35,194 nt of DNA, taken from NCBI RefSeq assembly GCF_002838065.1, contig NZ_PIZU01000005.1, positions 171,074 to 206,267 of the forward strand, written 5' to 3'. This DNA comes from Mycobacterium hubeiense. GTDB taxonomy: Bacteria > Actinomycetota > Actinomycetes > Mycobacteriales > Mycobacteriaceae. Shown piece by piece: positions 22,984 through 30,244 of this stretch. A program made the position numbers and the translations under genes. The notes under the pieces were generated by a model. That model was not told the DNA's origin. It did not search any database and worked only from the letters and a program-made list of their open reading frames with translations. Within the stretch, counting starts at the first letter, position 1, and every line of letters starts with the position of its first letter.

Positions 22984-23861
22984 CAACCCGCCTCCACTTC
23001 AGTGTTATTGCGTTCGTCGACACATTCGTCGACGAACGACAAGACCTTCCGGTGATAGTCCTCAGCGGCGAATCCGAGGCTGAGATTGTGTCCGGCATTG
23101 GCGATTTCGTTGGTCACGAATCGCGGGGCCGAGGTGAACATCGCGGCGATCTGGGCCAACGCCTCCGGATCGGACCGCCACACCCGCTCGTGTTCGGCGT
23201 GACTGAACTGCACCGGCACCTGTACCTGGCCGGCCAACGCCGGAAAGTCTTGGGCAGGCCAGTCTTTCACCATCGCCGCCTCGTAGGGCGCGCCGGTCGA
23301 CGAGTTGGTGATCCCGGTCAGCACCTCGGCGGGATACAAGTCTGCGGGCTGCCAGAGCAGTTCGCGCAGGCCCGGCGGTCGACGCGTGGCAGTGGCCGAC
23401 TTGAGCACATCGAGGGCCGCGTCCTGGTAGCGCAGGCCGGTGCCGGCCAGTTCCACGCCGAGCAGGTCGGCGCCGCGCTGATCGGCCGCCATCCGCAGCG
23501 CCAATTCGCAGCCGTTGGAATGGGCGAACAAGAACAGTCCTGCTCCGCGCGGACGGGATCCGAGCATGGTGTCGACGGCGCCGTATGCCAGCGAAACCCG
23601 TTGCTCCGGAAGCTCGATGGCGTCGAGGTAGGGCGCCGAGCTGCCGTAGCCGGGCCGGTCCAAGGCCACCACGGTGAAGCCGAGCGCCGCTCCGGTGCGC
23701 AGCAGCGACAACCGCGGATGGCCCGGGCAGTCGAAATACGCTGCGGTGCTTGCTCCGCCGTGGAAGGCAACGACCACCGCGCGCGGGTTGTCCGCCTCGC
23801 ATATCAAGCCCGACATCGGTACGCCGTCGACAATGACCACTCTGGGCCTGGGAGCGCTCAT
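22983..23861 (-). CDS. Alpha/beta hydrolase
   Basis: A 292-aa soluble hydrolase. The oxyanion motif is AFHGGAS, the nucleophile Ser lies in FAHSNGC (Ala replaces the first Gly of GxSxG), and the catalytic His is in NAGHNLSLG. A DRPGYGSS strand precedes the cap. The full catalytic set appears present, so ester, lactone or C-C hydrolysis is possible. The ATG overlaps the stop of the DUF35-thiolase fusion (ATGA), and its stop overlaps the next dehydrogenase. The operon position suggests that it acts with the aldolase and the dehydrogenases on one intermediate. Confidence 0.9.
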   Translation of the reverse strand: MSAPRPRVVIVDGVPMSGLICEADNPRAVVVAFHGGASTAAYFDCPGHPRLSLLRTGAALGFTVVALDRPGYGSSAPYLDAIELPEQRVSLAYGAVDTMLGSRPRGAGLFLFAHSNGCELALRMAADQRGADLLGVELAGTGLRYQDAALDVLKSATATRRPPGLRELLWQPADLYPAEVLTGITNSSTGAPYEAAMVKDWPAQDFPALAGQVQVPVQFSHAEHERVWRSDPEALAQIAAMFTSAPRFVTNEIANAGHNLSLGFAAEDYHRKVLSFVDECVDERNNTEVEAG

Positions 23862-25501
23862 GCGTCCGTCCGCATCAGGATCACGCCGCTGGGCGTCAGG
23901 CCACCGCTGCTGACGACGGCGACGCGAGCGTCTTTCACCTGGCGTTCACCGGCCTCGCCGCGCAACTGGGTGACCGCCTCGTGGATCAGGCCCATGCCGT
24001 GGGTGCGGCCGTGCGACAGCTGGCCACCGTGGGTGTTCAGCGGGATGACCCCGTCGCGGGCGATCGCCTTGCCGCCGTCGAGGAAGTCCTTCGACTCGCC
24101 GATACCGCAGAAGCCCAGCGCCTCCAGCCATGACAGGCAGTTGAAGGTGAAGCCGTCGTAGAGCTCGGCGACGTCGACATCCTTGGGCCGCAACGATGTT
24201 CGGGTCCACAGATGCGCGGACTGTCCGAGCACCTGCGGTTCGTGCGTCATCGTGGTCTGATCCCAGTCGGTGCGTTCGATGATCTGGGTGCCGACGGCCT
24301 CGAACAGCACCGGCTTTTTGGGCATGTCCTTGGCGGCGTCGACGGCCGAGACGATGACCGCGATGGCGCCGTCGCACGGCACGTCGCAGTCGTACAGCCC
24401 GAACGGCGTGGTGATCATCCGGGCATTCAGGTAGTCCTCCATCGTCATCGGATCGCGGTAGATGGCCGTCGGGTTCAGTGCGGCGTTGGCCCGCTGGTTG
24501 AGCGCGATCCAGCCGAGGGCTTCTCTCGTGGTGCCGTAACGCTCAAAGTGCCTCTGCGCGTTGAGCGCCAGTGTGTGGGCGGCCGACGTGGCACCGAACG
24601 GCATCTGCCAGCTGGAGGTGCGCGGGCCCCCCGGCGGGGCCATCTTGCCCTCCTTCATCATCTGCTGGAACGTGGCCTCCCACAGGGTGCGGAAGCACAG
24701 CACGTGACGCGCCATGCCCGTGGCGACAGCCATCATCGCGGCGATGATCGAGCCGCCCGGGCCGAAGGTGTCCATGCCGCCGTTGATCCACGTCGGGTGG
24801 ATCCCCAGCGTGCCCTCGAGCGCGGTTACCCCGCCTTCGCCCATCCCGGCGATGTCCAGCCCGGGGTAGGTGGACAGCCCGTCGATATCGTCGAATGTCA
24901 GTCCGGCGTCCGCGATTGCGGCTTCACACGCCTCGACGGTGAGTGCCAGCGGCGGGACCATCAACCGGCGGCCCAGTCGCGAGGCCCCGATGCCGGTGAT
25001 GGCGGAGTGCTCTTCGAACTTTTCAGTGGTCAGCGGCGGGCGGACGTGCTTGCCGAAATCCTCGGGCGCGATCTCGTCGACCGGCAGCGGTCCGGTCTCT
25101 TTGGTCGCGGTGGGACGGAACAGCGGCAGCCACACGTCCTCGATCTTCTGGAAGTCGACCTCGACGATTTGGCCGATCTCGAGCTCGTCGGGGTCGCACT
25201 CGACGATGTTGGTGGTCAACCGAACTCGGGGATCTTCGACGATGGCGACCTGGGCAATGACATAGGGCGGCGGCAGGTCGGGGAAACCGAATCGGTGGTT
25301 GACGGTGAAGGCCGACAGCGTGGCCTTGCCCGAGACGTCGCGCACGCCCATGTTGCGGCTGCGGCAGTACCGGCAGACGGGCGCCGGGGGATGGATCAGC
25401 GCCTCGCAGTCCTGGCATTCCTGGATGCGCAGCACACCGTCGGAGCCCGCGGTCCAGAAGTATTCGTTCGCGGGAGTGAGTTGGGGAAGTGGTCTGGTCA
25501 C
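23858..25501 (-). CDS. DUF35/OB-fold zinc-ribbon domain fused to an Ltp2/SCPx-like thiolase-fold protein, putative aldolase
   Basis: A 547-aa two-domain protein. Residues 1 to about 150 are a DUF35 rubredoxin-like zinc ribbon (C29, C32, C43, C46) plus OB fold. From about residue 165 it is a lipid-transfer-protein thiolase. The nucleophilic Cys expected after the N-terminal strand is absent (INGGMDTFGPGGS), but the tyrosine motif LYDGFT (Y448) seen in Ltp2 is present. In steroid catabolism Ltp2 needs the separate DUF35 of ChsH2 to act as a retro-aldolase on the side chain, and here the two are one chain. GTG 25501 overlaps the ferredoxin stop (GTGA); a TTG five codons upstream is less likely. 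Aldol cleavage of a CoA ester is the preferred guess. Confidence 0.88.
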   Translation of the reverse strand: MTRPLPQLTPANEYFWTAGSDGVLRIQECQDCEALIHPPAPVCRYCRSRNMGVRDVSGKATLSAFTVNHRFGFPDLPPPYVIAQVAIVEDPRVRLTTNIVECDPDELEIGQIVEVDFQKIEDVWLPLFRPTATKETGPLPVDEIAPEDFGKHVRPPLTTEKFEEHSAITGIGASRLGRRLMVPPLALTVEACEAAIADAGLTFDDIDGLSTYPGLDIAGMGEGGVTALEGTLGIHPTWINGGMDTFGPGGSIIAAMMAVATGMARHVLCFRTLWEATFQQMMKEGKMAPPGGPRTSSWQMPFGATSAAHTLALNAQRHFERYGTTREALGWIALNQRANAALNPTAIYRDPMTMEDYLNARMITTPFGLYDCDVPCDGAIAVIVSAVDAAKDMPKKPVLFEAVGTQIIERTDWDQTTMTHEPQVLGQSAHLWTRTSLRPKDVDVAELYDGFTFNCLSWLEALGFCGIGESKDFLDGGKAIARDGVIPLNTHGGQLSHGRTHGMGLIHEAVTQLRGEAGERQVKDARVAVVSSGGLTPSGVILMRTDA

Positions 25502-25809
25502 CGGACGAAACCCCAAACCGCTTCGTTGTCCTCGGATTTCGGTTCGGGTTCGGCCGCTTCCGTGTCGCCGTGTGCAGGCGTGCCGTCGTCGGACGGCCGG
25601 TGTTCGCCCATGTAGATGATCGCGTGAACCGGACAGTCGAGCAGCGCGCGCATCACCGCGTCACGGTCCTTCTCCGGGACGGTGCCGTCGCCGATCAACG
25701 ACGCGTAACCCCAGTCGTCGAGCGAGAAGTACTCCGGGGCGTGCTTGGCGCAGACCCCGAAGCCGTCGCAGATCGTCCGGTCAAGGCGAATCCTCAAGCC
25801 GTCACTCAT
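25498..25809 (-). CDS. [3Fe-4S]-type ferredoxin with C-terminal tail
   Basis: A 103-aa ferredoxin, longer than the other two. Its motif is CDGFGVC (C-x5-C, Phe in the variable position), the third position is Ala, and the distal site is LDCPVHAI. After about residue 70 follows an acidic, Pro/Glu-rich tail (EPEPKSEDNEA) not needed for the cluster. The ATG at 25809 overlaps the stop of the NuoF-like gene, so the pair looks like a dedicated reductase-ferredoxin unit. The open frame continues upstream, but those residues are a shadow of the NuoF-like gene. Confidence 0.9.
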   Translation of the reverse strand: MSDGLRIRLDRTICDGFGVCAKHAPEYFSLDDWGYASLIGDGTVPEKDRDAVMRALLDCPVHAIIYMGEHRPSDDGTPAHGDTEAAEPEPKSEDNEAVWGFVR

Positions 25810-27107
25810 GATTGGGCCATCGCCTCCGCTTCGTAGGGCCGCTTGGCCAGGAACGGACCACTGCGGCAGGACGGACAATCGCCAGCCAGATGGCGGGCGA
25901 TGACCTGCGGGAACTGCCGCAGCAGACTGGCGGCGATATTCGTCGCGCCGTCGAGCGTGCCGCAGGCCCCGCGACCGCGCAGCACGACTGACCACCGCTC
26001 GAGCCGGGCCAGATCCTCGTCGGCGGCCACGCCGTCACGCAGTGCCGAGGTGACGGCGCTCATCGCCGCGGTGCCGTTGAAGCAGGACCCGCACTGGCCG
26101 GCGTTCTCACGGTCGAAGTAGGCCATCACCGAGGCGGCCACGGCGACTGGGCAGTCGTCGGTCAGGATCGAGATCGCCCCGCAGCCCAGGCCGCTGCCGA
26201 GCCGGCGGATCGTCTCGTGATCCAGTGTCGCGTCGAGGATGTCGGTGTTGACCAGCCCGGCGAAGTAGCCGCCCATCAGCGCGCCGCGCACCGAGTCTGC
26301 GCTCACTCCGTGCACCTTGAGCAGATCGGAAAACGCTGCGCCGTGCGGAATCTCGTAGAGAGCCGGCGGTCGGCCTGCGCCAGTGATCGTCGCGAGGAAA
26401 GTTCCTGGGGACATCGGCGTTCCGACCGCCCGGAACCCCTCGGCCCCGTGTTCGAGGATGTACGGCAGATTGGCCAGCGTTTCGACATTGCTGACCATCG
26501 TCGACAAGCCCAACACGCCCTCCTCGAACGGGCGTGGCGGCTTGTCAGTCGGTTTGGCGGGTCCGCCGTTGATGCGACGCACGGCCGCCGTCTCTTCACC
26601 GGCGACGTAGCCGGGTTCTACGGTCACCACTGTCACCGATACGCCCTCGAATACCGCGGGCTCGAGCTCGGCCAGCGCGTCTGTCACCGCGGCGGCCGAG
26701 CGTTCGTCGGAGACGTAGACATAGGCACGTGTGGCGCTGACGACCGTCGTGGCGAGACGGAGCCCGTCGAGCACGAGGTGCGGCCGGTGGCGAAGCAGCC
26801 AGCGGTCTTTCACCGATGCGGGTTCGCCCTCTTCACCGTTGGCGACGACCACTGTCTCGGCGCCGCGTCGGCCGGCGTCGCGCACCGTGCGCAGCTTGGT
26901 CGCGAGCGGAAAGGCCGCGCCGCCACGCCCGAGAAGGCCGGACAGGTCGACCTGCTCGAGCAGCGCGTCCGCGTCCTTGAGACTGCGATAGCCGCCCGAC
27001 CGCACATAGTCGGCGTACTCCTCGACCCCACGTTGTGATGGGCGCAGCAGTCGCGGCGAGCAGTCCGGCCACGCGGCCACGACCAGATCGGTTGCGGTGG
27101 AGGTCAT
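25806..27107 (-). CDS. NuoF-like NADH:acceptor flavoprotein, putative ferredoxin reductase
   Basis: A 433-aa protein of the complex I 51-kDa family. FMN/NADH motifs GRGGAAFPLATKL and ANGEEGEP are present, then the GYVAGEETA segment, an SLBB-like stretch and a C-terminal iron-sulfur region. In NuoF the N3 cluster has ExCxxCxxC plus a distal Cys. Here the first Cys is Ala (ENAGQC, A336), leaving C339, C342 and C382, with an extra CPSC near the C-terminus that could compensate. No other complex I subunits are adjacent. It heads a six-gene operon, followed by a ferredoxin, so NADH-driven reduction of P450 ferredoxins is a likely role. AAAAGG precedes the ATG. Confidence 0.88.
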   Translation of the reverse strand: MTSTATDLVVAAWPDCSPRLLRPSQRGVEEYADYVRSGGYRSLKDADALLEQVDLSGLLGRGGAAFPLATKLRTVRDAGRRGAETVVVANGEEGEPASVKDRWLLRHRPHLVLDGLRLATTVVSATRAYVYVSDERSAAAVTDALAELEPAVFEGVSVTVVTVEPGYVAGEETAAVRRINGGPAKPTDKPPRPFEEGVLGLSTMVSNVETLANLPYILEHGAEGFRAVGTPMSPGTFLATITGAGRPPALYEIPHGAAFSDLLKVHGVSADSVRGALMGGYFAGLVNTDILDATLDHETIRRLGSGLGCGAISILTDDCPVAVAASVMAYFDRENAGQCGSCFNGTAAMSAVTSALRDGVAADEDLARLERWSVVLRGRGACGTLDGATNIAASLLRQFPQVIARHLAGDCPSCRSGPFLAKRPYEAEAMAQS

Positions 27108-27130
27108 GACATGGCCTTTTCATCCGCGGA

Positions 27131-27136
27131 TAGGCT
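27131..27136 (+). promoter_or_regulatory. Possible -10 element (TAGGCT) of a leaderless transcript
   Basis: TAGGCT fits the TANNNT -10 pattern and ends seven bases before the ATG at 27144, which would start the RNA at the codon itself. The whole divergent spacer to the NuoF-like gene is only 36 bases and has no Shine-Dalgarno sequence for this gene. No -35 is evident. Confidence 0.45.
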
Positions 27137-27143
27137 GACGGAC

Positions 27144-27617
27144 ATGAGGACTGCGGTGGTGCGCGTCGACGTCGACCCGGCGGGCGACCTCACGCCGGAG
27201 CAATTAGGCGACGGCATGTCCAACCTCCGCGCGCTGGCCGGCTCTTCGGGTATCGACGTGCTCGACGTCGATCTGGCTGCGATGCCGGTGCGGCGTCGCC
27301 AAGTGCAGCTGCTGATCGCCGGAAGCGATACAGATGCCGTCACTGCTGTCGGTATCGAGCTGTGCGCCAAGGCGTTCGGCACGATACCCGCCGCGGGAGT
27401 GGTCACCTACGTCAGCCGTGGCACCGACGATGACGCCCAAGGTGTGCTGGCCCGGTTCGGGCTCGCCGGTGACATCGAACGAGTCCCGGGCGACGAGGGT
27501 TTCGACGTCGTGTACGTGACGCTGAGCAAGGTCGATCTCGAACGCATTCCGGAAAGCCGTATCCATACGGCGCTCGAAGCGTCGCTGAACTGTGAGGTGC
27601 ACATCCGCACGGTGTAG
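27144..27617 (+). CDS. Hypothetical protein, 157 aa
   Basis: I do not recognise this protein. Started at ATG 27144 it is 157 aa, soluble, with alternating strand-helix pattern (TAVVRVDVDPAG, QVQLLIAGSDTDAVTAVG, VVTYVSRGTDDDAQGVLARF) and no membrane segment or metal motif. It reads with good high-GC codon use on the plus strand between two minus-strand operons and is divergent from the NuoF-like gene, so the two could share regulation. A regulatory or ligand-binding role is possible, but nothing in the sequence decides it. Confidence 0.75.
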   Translation: MRTAVVRVDVDPAGDLTPEQLGDGMSNLRALAGSSGIDVLDVDLAAMPVRRRQVQLLIAGSDTDAVTAVGIELCAKAFGTIPAAGVVTYVSRGTDDDAQGVLARFGLAGDIERVPGDEGFDVVYVTLSKVDLERIPESRIHTALEASLNCEVHIRTV

Positions 27618-27644
27618 CCGGTCAGCGGCGACGCGACCGTGCGA

Positions 27645-27697
27645 TTTCATACGGAACACGCCGTTCGTCGCGGATGAAACTGCACACTCACGAGTGT
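27645..27697. terminator. Two inverted repeats in the convergent gap 27618-27718
   Basis: TTTCAT (27645-27650) pairs with ATGAAA (27674-27679), with a smaller GAAC/GTTC pair inside, and ACACTC-AC-GAGTGT (27684-27697) is a tight perfect dyad. They occupy the 101-base gap between two convergent stops, so transcription termination is the likeliest role. A dispersed palindromic repeat is an alternative. No U-tract is present. Confidence 0.45.
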
Positions 27698-27718
27698 CGG
27701 GAACATGCGAGCGCTTCA

Positions 27719-28624
27719 TCAGCTGTCCAAGAACTTCAGGATCGCCGGGGCGGCCTGCACCCACGTGTCGAACATGTTGAACCGCTTCACCTTTCCTGAA
27801 GCGCGGGCCTCGCCGGCGCGTTCCCAGGCGTCTTCGGGCCACGGCGGATCGATCAGCTGCGACCCCTTGATCAGACAGCTCACCTCCAGCGAGGTGCGTT
27901 TCGGGTGGTCCAGGTCGTTCTCCCCGCCGCGGATGATCAACGTCGGCACCGTGATGTTGTCGAACATCTCGTCCTCGACCCCGGGGATGGTCTGGCCGGG
28001 CTTGGGCACAAAGGCGTTGAGCCAGCGCAACATCAACTTCAGGAACTGGTCCGGATCCTGGGCCAGGAAGCGGTCGCGGTTGGCCGGATTCTCGGCGATG
28101 CGTTCCTTCCACTCGTCGACGCCGATGACGCCTCGCATGCCGGCGCCCCGCACCGCGAGAATGCTCGGCACGATGTAGTAGGAGCCCAACACGAACGAGC
28201 CGTACACGCCGCCGACGATGTTCCACACCACCAGCTTCTTCACGATGTCCGGGTACAGCATCGTGGTCAGCATCGAATCCCGCGCGCCGCCAGAACCGCC
28301 CGCGATGATGCACGGCCCGATATCGAGCTTGGTGATCATGGCTGCCAATGTCTCGGCCCGCATGTGGGATTCGCTCTGGCCGTAGAACTGCACGTCGGAT
28401 TTGCCGCAGTTGGGCCGGTCCCACAGCAGCACCCGGTAGCCGCCCTTGACCAACGCCTGGGCCAAGGGTCGCAGGCCGGGAATGTCCTTGCTGAACCGGC
28501 CGCCCGGCGTCAGTGCGATGAAATCGCCTGACCTGCCGAGGATCTCGTAGACGACGTTGCCGCCGTTGATCTCGATGGTCTTCTCGCCGCGCTTGAGCTG
28601 CGGGGTGCCAAGGATCGCCGTCAT
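27719..28624 (-). CDS. Alpha/beta hydrolase lacking an evident catalytic histidine
   Basis: A 301-aa hydrolase of the MhpC/epoxide-hydrolase-like group. GGRFSKDIPGLRPLA marks the oxyanion region, DRPNCGKSD the second strand, and the nucleophile Ser lies in AGGSGGAR. A GGENDLDHP segment supplies the acid position. At the usual GHWP position for the catalytic His the sequence is DPPWPEDAW, so His is replaced by Pro. The only nearby His is in LDHP. The enzyme may use a different base or have a non-hydrolytic role. ATG 28624 overlaps the stop of a 22-codon ORF. It is the last gene of the amidohydrolase-Rieske operon. Confidence 0.88.
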   Translation of the reverse strand: MTAILGTPQLKRGEKTIEINGGNVVYEILGRSGDFIALTPGGRFSKDIPGLRPLAQALVKGGYRVLLWDRPNCGKSDVQFYGQSESHMRAETLAAMITKLDIGPCIIAGGSGGARDSMLTTMLYPDIVKKLVVWNIVGGVYGSFVLGSYYIVPSILAVRGAGMRGVIGVDEWKERIAENPANRDRFLAQDPDQFLKLMLRWLNAFVPKPGQTIPGVEDEMFDNITVPTLIIRGGENDLDHPKRTSLEVSCLIKGSQLIDPPWPEDAWERAGEARASGKVKRFNMFDTWVQAAPAILKFLDS

Positions 28625-28689
28625 GCGGCCTCCTCGCAGGCTCGGACGCCGCATTCTGTGCCGATGATTCGCTCGCGAGCGTCGCTCAT
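28621..28689 (-). CDS. Putative 22-residue peptide coupled to Rieske and hydrolase genes
   Basis: An open frame of 22 codons from ATG 28689 to TGA, encoding a peptide that begins MSDARERIIG and has two cysteines, in TECGV and ACEE. Both ends overlap neighbours by ATGA: its start lies on the Rieske stop and its stop on the hydrolase start. If the ORF were not used, ribosomes would have to cross a 61-base gap in an otherwise overlapping operon, so coupling supports translation. It may be a leader peptide for the hydrolase or a true small protein. It matches no family I know. Confidence 0.45.
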   Translation of the reverse strand: MSDARERIIGTECGVRACEEAA

Positions 28690-29078
28690 GCCTGCACCAA
28701 CACCTCGTTGCCGACGATCCGGACCGGGTAGGTGCGGATGCTCCACTCCGGCTTGACCGCGGTGGTGCCCGTCGCGAGTTCGAAACCCCACTGGTGCCAC
28801 GGGCAGTAGATGAACTCGAGATCGCGGACCATCACCGCGTCGCCGGGCACGCTCTCGTCGACGATGGTGCGTCCGCGCGGGCGGCCCGAACACAACGGCC
28901 CACCCTCGTGCGGGCAGTAGTTCGCGATCGCGTAGAAGGTGCCGTTGACGTTGTACACACCCACGCCGTGGCGTCCGATCGGCACGAGTTTGTGTGTGCC
29001 CGGCGGGATCTCGTCCACCGTGGCGACGACATGCTCGCGCCCCTGGGCTAGCCGGGGCGTTTTCTTCTCGTCGGCCAA
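28686..29078 (-). CDS. Rieske-type [2Fe-2S] ferredoxin
   Basis: A 130-aa single-domain Rieske protein with ligands C55-P-H57 and C92-PW-H95, the second loop reading CPWHQWGF. It lacks a catalytic domain, so it is an electron carrier or a regulatory Rieske ferredoxin like those serving dioxygenases. The start appears to be TTG 29078, one base after the amidohydrolase stop; no ATG or GTG gives a complete domain. Its stop overlaps a mini-ORF. No oxygenase lies in the same operon, so its partner may be one of the Rieske oxygenases elsewhere in the window. Confidence 0.9.
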   Translation of the reverse strand: MADEKKTPRLAQGREHVVATVDEIPPGTHKLVPIGRHGVGVYNVNGTFYAIANYCPHEGGPLCSGRPRGRTIVDESVPGDAVMVRDLEFIYCPWHQWGFELATGTTAVKPEWSIRTYPVRIVGNEVLVQA

Positions 29079-29079
29079 C

Positions 29080-30222
29080 TCAGAACACCCGAACCTGGCC
29101 CTCGAGGGCCGGCACCGTCTCGGGCAGCTTGTAGGTCTGAATGCCGTTGCGGAACATCACAGCCTCACGGGCGTGCTCCGGCAAGTGCTTGACCAGCCAC
29201 CGCGGGTCGTCGAACGTCCAGTGCGGGTAGTCCGACGAGAACAGCAGGATCTTCTCGCATTCCATCCACTCGAACGCCCGGGTGAGCTCCGTCTTGTCCT
29301 CGGGATAGTCCAGCGGCTGGGTGGTGAACTTGATGTGGTCCTTGACGTACTCGGACGGCTTGCGCTTGATGTCCATCCATGACTTGCGGGCTTCGTAGAG
29401 CGCGTCCATCCGCCACATCAGCGGCAGGATCCAGGTGAACGCGTGCTCGACGAAAACGATTCGCAGCGCGGGGAATCGGTCGAAAACCCCGTCGAAGATC
29501 AGGCTCATCACCTGGTTCGCGGCCAACAGCGAGTAGGTGACCATGAAGTCGTGGTTGTAGCTGGGCATGCCCACCGGCGGCATCGGCAGCTCCTCGTGGT
29601 GGCTGCGCGACAGGTGGCAGCTCACCGGCATATCGTGCTTGGTGGCGGCGGCCCACAGCGGGTCGTACTGCGGATGACCCCACGACGGGCGCGGCTCGGC
29701 CTTGATCAGGATCTGCCCCATGTAGGGGTGTCCGGCCAGGCGCTCGATTTCGCGTGCGCCGGCTTCCGGCTCCTCGATCGCGACACAGATTGAGCCACGC
29801 CAGCGTTCGTGCCAGTTGTTGTGGCTGTCGAGCCAGTGGTTGACCTGCCAGTCGTTCAGACCGACCGACATCGCGTGGTTCGCCTCGGGCAGGCGAGCCG
29901 GATACGCGGCGGGCTCCAGGATCGCGATGTCGGCGCCGGCCTCCATGATCAATTGCTTGAAGGCCATATCGGGGTCGCTACAGGCGAATTCGCCGTCGGG
30001 CGGGAAGGCGTCGGCGCGCATCGCGTAGGTGTGCGCGTAGTCCGGGGCGTCGTAATAGATCTGCTCGCCCACCTTGCGGTTGAGGAAGTACTTGCTGCGC
30101 CACGGTTCTGGGATGTACTGAACCAGTTCGCCGCGGCGTGGCGTCGGATGCACGTCGGAGTCGACACAGCGGACGGCGATGCGCTCGGCTGCCGGCTTCC
30201 GCTCTGTGGTTGTCACGGTCAT
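29080..30222 (-). CDS. Amidohydrolase_2-family metal-dependent hydrolase/decarboxylase, intact motif set
   Basis: A 380-aa TIM-barrel protein of the ACMSD / 2-pyrone-dicarboxylate-lactonase group. Metal-site motifs are all readable: DSDVHPTP near residue 22, His in VSCHLSR, FVEHAFTW, and the catalytic Asp in FSSDYPHW. The group decarboxylates or hydrolyses aromatic-ring cleavage products. GGAG lies before the ATG 30222. It follows 22 bases after a second, motif-poor amidohydrolase, and a Rieske protein gene begins one base after its stop. The two amidohydrolases are distant paralogues. Confidence 0.92.
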   Translation of the reverse strand: MTVTTTERKPAAERIAVRCVDSDVHPTPRRGELVQYIPEPWRSKYFLNRKVGEQIYYDAPDYAHTYAMRADAFPPDGEFACSDPDMAFKQLIMEAGADIAILEPAAYPARLPEANHAMSVGLNDWQVNHWLDSHNNWHERWRGSICVAIEEPEAGAREIERLAGHPYMGQILIKAEPRPSWGHPQYDPLWAAATKHDMPVSCHLSRSHHEELPMPPVGMPSYNHDFMVTYSLLAANQVMSLIFDGVFDRFPALRIVFVEHAFTWILPLMWRMDALYEARKSWMDIKRKPSEYVKDHIKFTTQPLDYPEDKTELTRAFEWMECEKILLFSSDYPHWTFDDPRWLVKHLPEHAREAVMFRNGIQTYKLPETVPALEGQVRVF

Positions 30223-30244
30223 CGTGGTCTCCTTGATCGCGGAT

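Noticed and set aside
24212..25615. A 467-codon plus-strand frame opposite the DUF35-thiolase fusion.
   Set aside because: No recognisable domain and shadow-like composition. The minus strand has zinc-ribbon and thiolase motifs throughout.
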